Shown here: one piece after another, positions 13,201 to 22,800 of the stretch
Numbering within the stretch: position 1 is the first letter of the stretch
Layout: every line of letters begins with the position of its first letter
NCBI GenBank assembly: GCA_905221605.1
Contig: CAJNDS010000746.1
Location: forward strand, 431,961-495,960
Direction of reading: 5' to 3'
Length of the DNA: 64,000 nucleotides
Source of the DNA: Symbiodinium natans
Taxonomy: Eukaryota > Sar > Dinophyceae > Suessiales > Symbiodiniaceae
Translations under genes and position numbers: made by a program
Notes under the pieces: generated by a model
The model's input: only the letters and a program-made list of their open reading frames with translations
Told to the model about the DNA's origin: nothing
Database searches by the model: none

Positions 13201-16200
13201 GAGCTAGAGTGGTTTGGGTTTCGTCGGCCGGTTTTCCTGAAGTCGCGGGCTTAGGGTGCCTTGGGGTTTTAGAGGCTTAGCTAAGGGTTACTTCGGTGGG
13301 CCTTCGCCTAAACCCCGAAACCCGAAGCCCCCAAGAGTGTGGAGGCTACTTTGGAAATCAGGGCTTAGGACAAGAGAGAATTCGGCAACGAGGCTTCCGG
13401 AACCCCCTAAAACCCTAAAACCCTAAACCCTTCACCCTTATCCCTAAACCCTGAACCCTAAACCCTTAACCCTAAACCCTTATCCCTAAACCCTAAACCC
13501 TTATCCCCAAACCCTAAACCCTTATCCCTAAACCCTTATCCCTTAACCCCAAACCCCAAACCCTAAACCCTGAACCCCTGAACCCCTAAACCCAAAAAAC
13601 CCAAACCCTAAACCCTAAACCCCAAAACCCTACACCCTAAACCCTAAGCCCTAAACCCTAAACCCCTTGAAGGTGCCTTGATCTCCTTGCTGGAGCTCTG
13701 GAGGCCCACGGAACGCAGGTTGTGGTCGAAGGGGACGACGTAGGTGGCGCCTTCTGCTTCGGCTAGGGTTTAGGGTTTAGGGTTTAGGGTTTAGGGTTTA
13801 GGGTTTAGGGTTTAGGGTTTAGGGTTTAGGGTTTAGGGTTTAGGGTTTAGGGTTTAGGGTTTAGTGTTTAGGGTTTAGGGTTTAGGGTTTAGGGTTTAGG
13901 GCTTAGGGCTTAGGGCTTAGGGCTTAGGGTTTAGGGTTTAGGGTTTAGGGTTAGTTTTGGGTTTTGGGTTTAGGGTCTCAGAGTTCTGAAGGGTTTAGGG
14001 TTTGGGGTTTAGGGCTTAGGGTCTCTGAGTATTAGGGGCTTGTTAGGGGTTTAGGGGATAAGAGGTTGTGGAGTCATAACCACTTCAACAACACTAATAT
14101 CGAACATTGCATTGCTATCGTCATCGAACCGCATCGAACTGTATTCTATTGCTAAAAACAACATGCAGCCGATCGACACCAAACCCTAAACCCTAAATCC
14201 TGAACCCTGAACCCTGAACCCTGAACCCTGAACCCTGAACCCTAAACCCTAAACCCTAAACCCTAAACCCTAAACCCTGAACCCTAAACCCTAAGCTCTA
14301 AGCCCTGAACCCCAGCCCTCTCCGCCCAGCCAGCCCTCTCCGCCCAGCCAGCCCTCCCTCCATCCCCCCCCATCTCCCGTCCAGCTGTGAGGTCCCTGCC
14401 TACGAATAATCATCGAAACCTGCGCAATCTAAAGGATATAGAAAGAACAGAAAAAGGACAACTACATAAGAAAAGCCAAAAGCGAAAAAAAAAACATATG
14501 ACAATAAATAAGAGAAAGTATGGGAAAACAAAAACAGGGGCAACAGGGGCGTGACAACAGGGGCCTGACAACAGGCGCAACAAGGCAATCGTTGCGAGCA
14601 GTGGCGGCGTTGTGGGGAGCGGGCTGGATGGAGGGGGAAAGGGGGGGGGGGGGGGGATGGAGGGATGGGTGCTTGGTTTGGGTGGGGGACTGAAAGTGGG
14701 GGGGGGGGGGGGGGGAGGGATTGGATGGAGGTTGGAGGGGGGCTTGGGTGGAGGGGGGCGGGAGTGGGAGACGGGGGGTGATGAAGGGGTGGATGGGCCT
14801 GGAGAGCTATAGCTCATCAGATGGAGGATGAGTCAGTTCTAGTATCCCCCACAAGGACACCCCCGTGTGTATGTATATGTAACCGTGCATAGTGTATACA
14901 CTCATAACTGTACTAGCAACATAAACTCTAGCTCATAGAATGCTTCCAGGGTTTAGGGTTCAGGGTTAAGGGTTTAGGGAATTAGTGCATCCTGCACGGG
15001 GCGCCTGTCAAGCGCTTCACGACCTCCGCCACCTCCGCGTGGTACTTCTTGAGGATGACGTCCTGGCGTTCAGAAAAGGTAGAAGGGTTCCGAGGCTGCA
15101 ATAGATGGGGGGTCTACGATAATCAGGGACCCCGAATTTAAACCTCCAAACAAAGGGATCCCCTGATACTCAGGAGCCTAATAAGGTACCCCCTAGTATC
15201 GCAAACCTAAACCCTAAACCCCAAACCCTAAACCCTAAACCCTAAACCCCCAGATGAAGAACCCTTCCCATTGCAGCAATCCTCCAGGAAGAAGTCGTCG
15301 TAAGACATGGCCGTGGTCTCCTTGTGCAGCGAAAAGCCCTGGACATCGAGTGTGAAGGGCTCCTGTGCTGAGTCGACTCAGGGTGCATAGGGGATTTGGG
15401 GGTTATGAGAATACCTATATTCCACCTGTAAGTCTCCTTAAAGAAGATCAACGTTTTGTAGGGGTTTAGTTTAGGGTCTAATTATTGGGGGTTATGAGAA
15501 TACCTATATTCCACCTGTAAGTCTCTTTAAAGAAGATCAACGGTTGATAGAGGTTTAGGGTCTAATTAGCAAGGGCTCCAGTTGTAGTGTTAAGTCGATT
15601 TAGGGTTGAGGGTTTAGGGTTTCTAGGGGTGTGTCATAGGGTCGGAAGAAGTACTAACATTTTTTGCTTATGGTCCTTTACAAAGAAACTAAAACCCTGT
15701 TCAAATTATTAAGGCCCCCATATTATAGGGGTTTAGGGTTTAAGTAGCAAGGGCCAGAGGTCCTAAACCCTCAAGGCCAGGAGCGGTACAGTATGTAGGC
15801 AGAAGCGCTCACATCTGTGGTAGGTGTCGGCTGCACATTCTGTCGTGGGGTAGTTACATGGTCCCTTAATACGGGCCCTTAAATGGGAACCCTAACCCTG
15901 AACCCTAATCCCCAACCCTAAATCCTACCATTAAGGGGTCATATATCTACCCTTAGACATTCGACATCAACACAAACTCCCTAGGCCCTACCGGCAGTTC
16001 TCGGGCAGGGTTCCGTACGCAAGGCTTTAGAGTTAGAACACCCCCTCCGCCCCCCAAATAGTTCCCTAGACTACTATTGGTCACTCTTCGGAGCCCTGAA
16101 GGGATCTACTTTTGGATCCTTTCAGGGGTCTGGATGATAAACCGTGCATGCGGTAGAGAGAGGAAGTCTCAGGTCCTCGAGGCGGGCGTTGCGCACAATG

Positions 16201-19200
16201 GCCTGGCCAAGATCGCATAAGATCACTGCCAAGCACACTAAGCCCTTTCGGAATAAGATCACCCCAAACCTGTCTCTGTTGCTTCGAGGGGCTTGGATGA
16301 AGGACCTTGGGATCCCCCAGAATAGATCTTCTCAGACATTTGTTGGGAAAGAGTAGGGGCAGGGGGGTGCTTACAGCTAGGTGTCCCGCATGGCCTCCGT
16401 TGGAGTCCAATCGGCACCATAGATCCTCGGCATTTCAGAATGCTTCATGTCCTCACTCACAGCATGTGGGATGTTCCCCCCTTATTCTAACAGTCCTTTT
16501 CATAGGGATTAAACTAGGGGCTACTATAATCCCTGTTATGGATTAGTGGGAAACAAACACTTAAGTACACATGGCTGTATAAAGACATCCGGACGTCTCT
16601 TTGTATCCCATCGCTGGAATACACAAAAATGCGTGTGAGGTGTTCCCTGCCGACCCCCCCCCCCCCACCCCAACCCTCACTAACTAACCCCGACACGACT
16701 AGAATTCGAGCCTCAACTCAGGGATAAACAAAGCCGGTTTGGGGGAAGGCTGGGGCTAGCGGGGTGGGGGCAGAATCCAAGGTTAGGGGCCGGCGTTTTG
16801 GGGTTTTGTGTTTAGGGTGAACTGACAAAGTGCGTAGGAGCCGCCCCACGGTGCTGCAAGACTTTTTGGCAAGCTTGTCAGGGAGCCCTATCCCATGAAA
16901 GAATGGCAGAATCAGAGCTGCCGCCACGAAAGTCCAAGTAGTGCTTGTATCTCACCGCTGGAATACATAGATGGGGCTTTGGAACAAGGATGGAAACGTT
17001 CTTTTTACTAAGCCCTGAACTTCAAATTAAACCAGCCCTAAACCCAGAAACCAAAACCCACAACCATAAACAGGAACTGCAAATGCAAAACAAGCGTCTT
17101 GTCATCGCTGCCGCGCAGGTCGCGATGTGTGTAGAGCTTGCCGTTGCGGACCTCACTCATCACCACCCTTCATATTATACAGGGTTTAGGGCGTAGTGTT
17201 TACGGTGGTTCAAGGGACATGGAACCCAAGGCTCGCTGACACTCCCCACTACTCCCGAAGGCTCCCTGAGCTTCCTGAAGGTTACCCCCCATGAACCCCT
17301 TTAGGGTTTAGGGTTTAGGGTTTAGGGTTTAGGGTTTAGGGTTTAGGATTTAGGGTTTAGGGTTTAGGGTCTTAGAACTACAGGCCCGCAAAGCCCCAAA
17401 CCTTCAAGGCTCTGGTTTCTGGTACCTTGAAGGTTGAGTTCCCCGTTACACTAACAGTCCTTAATGGGGATCATAATAGGGGGGGGGGGGGGTACTATCA
17501 TCCCATTTAAGGATTGTTAGTATAAAGGGGGACATCCCAACCCTAAACCCTAAACCCTACACCCTAACCCCTAAACCCTAGACCCGAAATCCTATAAACT
17601 CTAAACCCTAAACCCTCCCTTAAGGGCCCTAGAATGAAAACATTCCAATGCCACAGGCTTCATGTTTGCAAGTTCCGCAAGACGCTTGAAAATGATGGGG
17701 ACGTAGAACAGGAATCACAAAAAACATGGGGCTTAGCCTGCTCAAAACTAGCCGTAAACCCTATAAGCCCAGAAAACAGGAAAATCCTCAAAACCGTAAC
17801 TAAAGAGACCTAAACAATCACAAAGGCCAGATTCCCCCTGAGCCCCAAACCCCAAACAGTACTACGCAAACAACTCCCCCTTTTCCCCTGAACCTTAACC
17901 TTACTGGCCCAAAACCCCATGAAATAAAAGTTGAAACTTTCAGAATAAACTACCGTATAAGAGGCCCAAAAGTTGAAAAGTTGGGTTTTGAGCCAGTGTG
18001 TAACTACCAAGAGAAACCTAGACATGAAAAAGACGCCCTTTCTTGTTCAAAGGGGCTTATGCGGGAACCTAAGCCTTAAAAAAGGCGAATAAGGTCCCTA
18101 AATCCTACACCCCTAAACCCTAAACCCCTAGACACTAAACCCCAAAGCCTACACCCTAGCCCTAAGCCCTAAACCCTAAACCCTAGCCCTAAACCCTAAA
18201 CCCCTAAACCCTAAACCCTACGCCCTAAAATCTTGGAGCCCGCAGCTCTGGGCTTCGCGCAAGGGATCTCGCGACGAGGGGGCTCTGATAGTTGAAGATA
18301 CCGTGGACAGACATCACCTCATGGTCCCCATGCTAGGGTTTAGGGTTTAGGGTTTAGGCTTTAGGGTTTAGGTTTTAGGGTTTAGGGTTTAGGGTTTAGG
18401 GTTTAGGGTTTAGAGTTTAGGGTTTAGGGTTTAGGGTTTAGGGTTTAGGGTTACCTGGAGGTTCAGGGTACTTAGTAACCCAATAATAACGGTAATTGCA
18501 GCCCAATTACAACCCTATTGGGGTACTTTCGGGGCTTCGAAGTGGGTTATAACTACACTTCTAATTGGTTACCAAGTACCCTGAACCTCCAAGTATGAGC
18601 TGAGGACCTCAAAGCGCGGGGCTTTATATAGGGTTCGGATTCAATAGGGTTTAGGGTTTAGGGTTTAGGGTTTAGGGTTTAGGGTTTAGGGTTTAGGGTT
18701 TAGGGTTTAGGCTTCAGGGTTTAGGAACACTGCCTGAGGTGTCTGCAGGGCTGTGACGGGGGCTAGTTAGAGGTTGGGGTCGCAGGGTTCTAGGATGTCA
18801 GAGTTTAAGATATTCTAGGGCCCTGAATTTGGGTCTCCTGCTACATAACCCTTACACACACTACACATTATAAGGGCCGAAACTTCGGATCCCTATAAAC
18901 CCTTTTAAACGAGGGCAAGGAACTAAGAGCCCATGGTTCTGAGCTTAGATATTTCGGCTTCGGTTTGGGGTTTGGGGTTTGGGGTTTGGGATTTGGGGTT
19001 TGGGGTTTGGGGTTTAGGGTTTGGGGTTGTTTAGGCTTCAAGGATTTAGGGCCAGGGTAGGGTTTTGGTTTTTTAGGGGCTTCAGGCCCCTGGCTAAGGG
19101 TTTAGGGTTTAGGGTTTAGGGTTTAGGGTTTAGGGTTTAGGGTTTAGGGTTTAGGGTTTAGGGCGAACTTCGGGATGTTCTGCTTCCTTCTCTCTGAAGG

Positions 19201-19510
19201 GGGTACTCTACATTCGAAGCAGCCCGCACCCGCTCCAACCCACCCCCCCCCCCCCCCCCCCCCCCGTGTGGGGGTTTGGGCTAAGACTTGGGGGAACGAA
19301 AAACCAACCCTAAACCCTAAACCCTAAACCCTGAACCCTAAACCCTAAACCCTAAACCCTAAACCCTGAACCCTAAACCCTAAACCCTAAACCCTAAACC
19401 CTAAACCCTAAACCCTAAACCCAACTTCGGAGCCCTGAGCGCTGCACATCGCCCTGGAGGTTCCGCTTGATGCCCTTGGCCCCCGGTGGGCGCAGGTCCG
19501 GCCAGGCCAT
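1091..19510 (-). CDS. CmcJ/NvfI (AsaB/GA4)-like oxygenase, 19 exons, 3' end missing (unit D)
   Basis: The chain from ATG 19,510 to 1,091 gives 1,176 nt, 392 residues in one frame. Family landmarks appear in order: FTLDVQGFSL (66-75); VILKKYHAEVAEVVKRLTGA then YVVPFDHNLRSV; GMVHNDYT with the HxD iron ligands H155 and D157; WAIINLWRNIRD; PVEVYPLACCDARTASPEDL; DRVGENY; YYYPNMKKDE. Members are Fe(II)/2-oxoglutarate-type oxygenases of secondary metabolism; the substrate is unknown. Between GGPKRF and IINLWRN the protein carries about 150 residues where the family has a short loop. The distal His (around PHTAF) should follow in an exon below 1,091 that I could not find. In-frame TGA just upstream supports the start. 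Confidence 0.78.
1835..1922. mobile_element. Foldback family 1 copy, degraded
   Basis: GGATGTTCCCCC ... GGGGGAAACATCC with GGGATGATGATAGGGGGTAGT in the core. Confidence 0.65.
2128..2190 (-). CDS. Unit D exon 18
   Basis: IHYTDRVGENYFAVGSPEHR, family block DRVGE.Y...P.HRW. GT donor repeated at exon 19. Confidence 0.85.
2481..2583. mobile_element. Foldback family 4 copy
   Basis: TTGGTAGCCCAGTAGCCGTA ... CCACTGGGCCACCAA with core TTTTTGGGGTTGGTTACTTG. Confidence 0.7.
2934..2993 (-). CDS. Unit D exon 17
   Basis: PVEVYPLACCDARTASPED, matching the family's SPLA.CDA.S....DL block. Confidence 0.85.
3471..3565 (-). repeat. CCCTAAA tract
   Basis: About 13 units in unit D intron 16. Confidence 0.95.
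4176..4297. repeat. CACATA microsatellite
   Basis: About 17 CATACA units after a short TATATA run, in unit D intron 16. It yields spurious long open frames on both strands. Confidence 0.95.
4501..4543 (-). CDS. Unit D exon 16
   Basis: WAIINLWRNIRDK, the family's (V/I)INVWRP(I) strand. GC donor repeated at exon 17. Confidence 0.83.
5272..5344 (-). CDS. Unit D exon 15
   Basis: AGNEGRNLAEVFIRPILVHF then PFGS; GTGAGA donor in phase 1. Confidence 0.72.
5489..5624 (+). repeat. TTTAGGG tract
   Basis: About 19 units reading TTTAGGG on plus, hence CCCTAAA on the gene strand, upstream of the unit D exon 15 acceptor. Confidence 0.95.
5828..5881 (-). CDS. Unit D exon 14
   Basis: VLQIQFAKEKLDLVKQRD, a likely coiled-coil helix. 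The donor GC is repeated at exon 15. Confidence 0.68.
5988..6039 (-). CDS. Unit D exon 13
   Basis: YVKKFDLLIEEAMKQGR, helical. The 3' end is uncertain; the frame runs on as AAWSLGS. Confidence 0.62.
7240..7354. repeat. G-rich GGGGGC tract
   Basis: About 115 bp of G runs interrupted by single C, strongly G-quadruplex-prone, next to a short CCCTAAA tract. Confidence 0.9.
7413..7523. mobile_element. Foldback family 4 copy
   Basis: CTTGGTAACCCCGGAACC ... ACCACTGGGCTACCAAG with the shared core TTTTTGGGGTTGGTTACTTT. Confidence 0.7.
8075..8295 (-). CDS. Unit D exon 12
   Basis: 73 codons including WRHANLDPLLNLLNEAIASG and VWVQFSQHDFGPVKEAALRS. The donor GTAAGG is canonical and GTA recurs at exon 13. 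This is the bulk of the extra region absent from usual family members. Confidence 0.8.
8760..8807 (-). CDS. Unit D exon 11
   Basis: DSIQKTEPALDAAGFS; the donor GAC is repeated at exon 12. The frame stays open to a TAA (DFSGMPEIEG). Confidence 0.7.
8936..8982 (-). CDS. Unit D exon 10
   Basis: GPKRFDQLGQPPKKN. GACTC at the donor recurs at exon 11, a 5-bp duplication. Confidence 0.8.
9603..9647 (-). CDS. Unit D exon 9, HxD motif
   Basis: GPASGMVHNDYTLT. VHNDYT is the most conserved block of the family, with iron ligands His155 and Asp157. An alternative acceptor at 9,632 would start at GMVHNDYT. GC donor repeated at exon 10. Confidence 0.83.
9729..10420 (-). pseudogene. Decayed LINE-type reverse transcriptase fragment
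   Basis: Minus-strand frames give YGMTLRPEKSE (about 10,360-10,415), then LLYGLDTPAL, then RHLKTIDAW and HLRRCLGI (10,150-10,233), continuing open to 9,718. This order is typical of the C-terminal part of non-LTR reverse transcriptases (thumb region after the YG motif). Frames shift and a stop intervenes, so it is not functional. It lies in the unit D intron between exons 8 and 9. Confidence 0.7.
10421..12240. other. Unique-looking intron segment beside the LINE remnant
   Basis: Free of telomere-like repeats until 12.3 kb. 10.4-11.4 kb has several open stretches on both strands that may be more of the same element; no motif is recognised. 11.6-12.1 kb is rich in TTCGCTCATT / GAATGAACGAA-type words, which looks like a decayed tandem or foldback repeat. 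Confidence 0.4.
12443..12479 (-). CDS. Unit D exon 8, 3' end uncertain
   Basis: AVEGVLAQGFTQ. If joined here, the next exon reads VGPASGMVHNDYT, matching the family. The frame is open to 12,395 (GLGTLEFEVEMSEPAA), a second option. Confidence 0.6.
13677..13750 (-). CDS. Unit D exon 7
   Basis: ATYVVPFDHNLRSVGLQSSS then KEIK; completes TGA-YVVPFDH across the junction. GC donor. Confidence 0.85.
13766..13948 (+). repeat. TTTAGGG tract
   Basis: About 26 units with a few GCTTAGG variants, directly before the unit D exon 7 acceptor on the gene strand. Confidence 0.95.
15005..15062 (-). CDS. Unit D exon 6
   Basis: DVILKKYHAEVAEVVKRLT plus one base. The five bases GCGCC at the donor recur at exon 7. 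Confidence 0.87.
15108..15210. mobile_element. Foldback family 6 copy
   Basis: GGGGGGTCTACGATAATCAG ... CCCCCTAGTATCGCAAACC. Confidence 0.65.
15282..15362 (-). CDS. Unit D exon 5
   Basis: EPFTLDVQGFSLHKETTAMS then YDDFFLE, a hallmark segment of the family. GA donor. Confidence 0.85.
16179..16202 (-). CDS. Unit D exon 4
   Basis: AIVRNARL, equivalent to the V.(I/V).(D/N)AR strand. The donor GAG is repeated at exon 5. The frame extends both ways, so the edges rest on phase and repeat. Confidence 0.6.
16468..16556. mobile_element. Foldback family 1 copy, right arm eroded
   Basis: GGGATGTTCCCCCCTTATTC, then AACAGTCCTTTTCATAGGGA and CTACTATAATCCCTGTTATG. The right end is shortened. Confidence 0.65.
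17092..17151 (-). CDS. Unit D exon 3
   Basis: VRNGKLYTHRDLRGSDDKTL. GT donor without a clear repeat beyond G. Confidence 0.68.
17435..17539. mobile_element. Foldback family 1 copy
   Basis: CACTAACAGTCCTTAATGGG pairs with TTAAGGATTGTTAGTATAAA. A G run sits in the loop and the right end is GGGGGACATCCC. Confidence 0.75.
17895..18004. mobile_element. Family 7 element, empty copy
   Basis: TTACTGGCCCAAAACCCCAT ... TTGGGTTTTGAGCCAGTGTG. The centre reads AATAAACTACCGTATAAGAG without any telomere-like units. Confidence 0.8.
18276..18317 (-). CDS. Unit D exon 2
   Basis: VMSVHGIFNYQSPL, the N-terminal strand of the family. The donor GTC is repeated at exon 3. Confidence 0.72.
18334..18452 (+). repeat. 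TTTAGGG tract
   Basis: About 17 units before the unit D exon 2 acceptor; a family 2 foldback abuts it. Confidence 0.95.
18453..18594. mobile_element. Foldback family 2 copy
   Basis: ACCTGGAGGTTCAGGGTACT at the left and AGTACCCTGAACCTCCAAGT at the right, near-perfect complements; 142 bp. Confidence 0.82.
19303..19423 (-). repeat. CCCTAAA tract
   Basis: About 17 units, TTTAGGG on the gene strand, right after the unit D exon 1 donor. Confidence 0.95.
19448..19510 (-). CDS. Unit D exon 1
   Basis: MAWPDLRPPGAKGIKRNLQG then D. In-frame TGA nine bases upstream of the ATG. The donor GTG is repeated at exon 2. Confidence 0.65.
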
Positions 19511-19810
19511 GGCGCGTCAGAGGGGAGCCCCTTGCGAAGTCCCCTCTAGTAGTAGCCCTAAACCCTAAACCCTAAACCCTAAACCCTAAACCCCAAGCAG
19601 TTCCGTGGGGTTTGGGCTCAAGTTGGGATTCGGAGACTTCCGAAGTCCATACCTTCAGGGTTTAGGGGGCTTTGGGGGGATTAGGGCTGTTTAGGGTTTG
19701 GGGTTTAGGGTTTAGGGTTTAGGGCTAGGGTTTAGGGTTTAGGGGTTAATGTTGGCCCCGAAGCCCTAATGAACGTAAAGCCCTGGAAGCTTCTTGTGCC
19801 ATGTGTGGCT

Positions 19811-19851
19811 TCATCGCCGCATTGAGCAGCTGGCGAGTTTCTTTTCCGCAC
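19811..19851 (-). CDS. Unit C exon 44, stop
   Basis: AEKKLASCSMRR then TGA. Another frame (KETRQLLNAAMKPHM) also ends soon after, so only the rough position of the 3' end is firm. Confidence 0.42.
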
Positions 19852-22800
19852 CTTTCTCAAGGGAGGGTTTAGGGATTAGGGATTAGGGATTAGGGATTAG
19901 GGGTTAGGGTTAGGGTTCAAGGGTGGTATGTAACCCAAGGTTGCGTAATACTCCCTGCTACTCCCTAAGGCTCCCTAAGGCTGCCTAACCTTCCCTAGGT
20001 ACCGACCCACCTCCCTTAAGAACCCTGCAATTTATTGGGGAGTAGAGGCACCCTGTCTTCAGAGCTGGAAACTTTGGCTTGTTTAAGCTAAGGGTTTAGG
20101 GTTTAGGGTTTAGGGCTTAGGGCTTAGGGCTTAGGGCTTAGGGCTTAGGGCTTAGGGTTGCCTAAGAAACATCCAAGGGATTCATAACGACGACCTACAC
20201 GCCCACAGAGATTAGGTTAGGGTTTCTTGGTAGCCCAGGAACCGTACTATGATAAGGGCACCCTGTTTTGGGTTGGTTATTTTATAAGGGAAACCATAAA
20301 CCAACAAAAAGGGGTAAAGGGTACCACGGGGCTGCCAAGGTTTCAGTAGCCGGAACCCAAAGTAAGGTTTAGTAAGGTAGGCGTTTAGGGCTTAGGATTC
20401 CCGGCTTCGGGCTTCCCGTGATGAGTCCACACCCTCCGCCCTCCGTCTCTCGCGCTGTCCTTTCGAAGATCCCAAACACTAGACTCCGAACCCTAAACTC
20501 TCAACCCTCAACCCTCAACCCTAAACCCTACACTCCGAACCCTGAACCCTAAACCCTCCCCAAAACCCGGAACATCCCACAACCCCTGCCTGCGGCCAGA
20601 TCCTGTGCTGCCGCCAGTGCGCGTGCAAGGGTCGGATCCTCAGAGCCAGCCCTAAACCCTAAACACCAAACCCTAAACTTAAACCCTAAACCCTAAACCC
20701 TAAACTTACACCCTAAAACATCTTAAGATGAGTGAAGATTCTCCAAAAGAAAGCCCTTCAAAAACACAAAGTCCCAAGCCCCAAGCCCCAAGCCCCAACC
20801 ACTACACCGAAGCTCAAACCCTAAACCCTATCTCTAAACCCCAAACCCTAAACCCCCCAAGCCCCTGAAGCCCTAAAAGGCACCTTGAGCCCTCCTAAAC
20901 CAGTCTTTGATATATAATATACATGTTAATGACTTTGTGGGCAAGGTCATAAAGTTAGTGGGCAAGGTCATAAAAGTAGAGGGCAAGGTCATACAATTAG
21001 CGGGCAAGGTCATAAAATTAGTGGGCAAGGTCCTTGCCCCCCCCCCCCCCACCCTGCCCTCACCCCTTCATTTTCAAAGCCTGAGCAAATGGCCGCCAGG
21101 GTTGAAGAGTTTAGGATGTAGGGTTCAAGGAACTTAGGGTTCAGGGCCTAGGGCCTAGGGTTTGGGTTCAGGGCTTAGGGTTCTAAGTTCTAAAGTTAAG
21201 GTTCAAGGTTCAGGGACGGGTGCTTAGGGTTATTTAATTTGGGCGAAGAGTGCGGGTTGTTTGTGAAACTTTTATTCTCTTGATGGTGTGCAATTCTGTG
21301 GGTGGGTGGGTACTTTTCGGGCGCTTGAAAAGCTGCTAACCTCGTGAAATGCTTGAACCTTCCTAAACCCCAAACCCAAGACTCCTAAGCCCAGGCGCCT
21401 TGAGCCTTCAAGGCACCTTGAGCCCTCCGACCCCCGCGCCCTCAGCACTCGGGGGCCCGGCCGCGAGCCACCAAAGGCGAGGGGCCAACTGCCTGCAAAG
21501 GGTTTAGGGTTTAGGGTTTAGGGTTTAGGGTTTAGGGTTTAGGGTTTAGGGGTTTAGGGGTTTAGGGTTTAGAGTTTGGGGCTTTAGGGCTTTGGGAGGG
21601 GCCCAGCTTCTCAGACTCATCCCCTTAGGCCCTAAACCCTAGTGCTTAGGGCTCAGGGTTTGGGGGGTTTAGGGTTTAGGGTTTAGGGTTTAGGGTTTCG
21701 GGTTTAGGGTTTAGGGTTTAAGGCTTCGGGTGTAGGGTTTAAGGTTTCAGGCGCTCTGAACCCCTCATTCCTCAAGGGACGCGAGCTCGCACCCAAAGCG
21801 TTTAGGCTCTTAGGGTTTTACGTTTCCCCCTCACAAAGAGGCTCCCTTAATCGCTCTTGCGCACCGAGTCTTCCCTACGTCACACAAGGAGTTCCTCAGA
21901 AAAGGGCCCCGGGTCTCAAACTGAAGCTTCAAGCTTTCACAAAAACCCTAAATCCTACGCCTAAACTTACCCTTAGGCTCAAGATAGCCCAAAAACCTTA
22001 CATAAGGAGGCCTCTGGGCCGAAAAACCCGAAAACTTCATGGTATCTCCCCCCCCCCCCAAACCCTGCCCGGTAACCCGAAAAAACACCACGGACAACAC
22101 AAGGGGCGAGAGAGAAACCCTCAACCTAAACCCAACCTGAACCCTATAAGCCCTAAAACCTAAACCCGCCAATGAACCACAGGGGGGAGAAGGGCAAACC
22201 CGAAACCTTAACCGCTTTAACCCTGAACCGCAAACCCAGCACGAAGCACAGGGGGGAGAGGGGAATAAACCTACCATGACCCCAAACCTTGAACCGTAAA
22301 CTCTAACCGTGAACCAATGGACCAAGGGGGTCAGAGTGAAAAGCCTGAACTCTACAGCCTAACCCCTAACCCCAAACACAGGGGGGGGGGAGGGGGGGGG
22401 GGGGGGGGGGCGAACCCAACACCATGAACCACAGGGGGGGGGGGGGGGGGGATTCGCATGGGGGGGGCGGAGCGGTTATGCTGGCTCATATAATGCCTTT
22501 CAACCCTAAACCCTAAACCCTAAACCCTATACCCTATACCCCGATACCCCTATACCCCTATACCCCTAAACCCTCACCCTTGCCTTTGGGAGTCCAGAAT
22601 CTTCTGCATGCCCTTCTCCGCCTGGCATGCGCTGCAGGCGGCCGGCAGGCCAAAAACTTAAACCCTAAACCCTAAACCCTAAACCCTAAACCCTGAACCC
22701 TGAACCCTAAACCCTAAACCCTAACGCTCGAAGGTTCGGTGTTTCAGGGTCTTAGTGGGTCGTAAAGGGTCCCGAAGCGCTAAACCTTTCAGCTGGTTCG

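Noticed and set aside
13677-13750. First thought to be a dynein heavy chain exon, with the whole array as one giant dynein gene
   Set aside because: YVVPFDHNLRSV joined to RLTGA and followed by VHNDYT is the CmcJ/NvfI family signature; no AAA ATPase motif occurs anywhere in the window.
14410-14817. Proline-rich and glycine-rich open frames
   Set aside because: Low-complexity G/C tract read in two directions.
21948-22325. 125-codon minus frame
   Set aside because: Internal repeats of CCGTGGTTCA-type and G runs; reads as diverged repeat, not protein.
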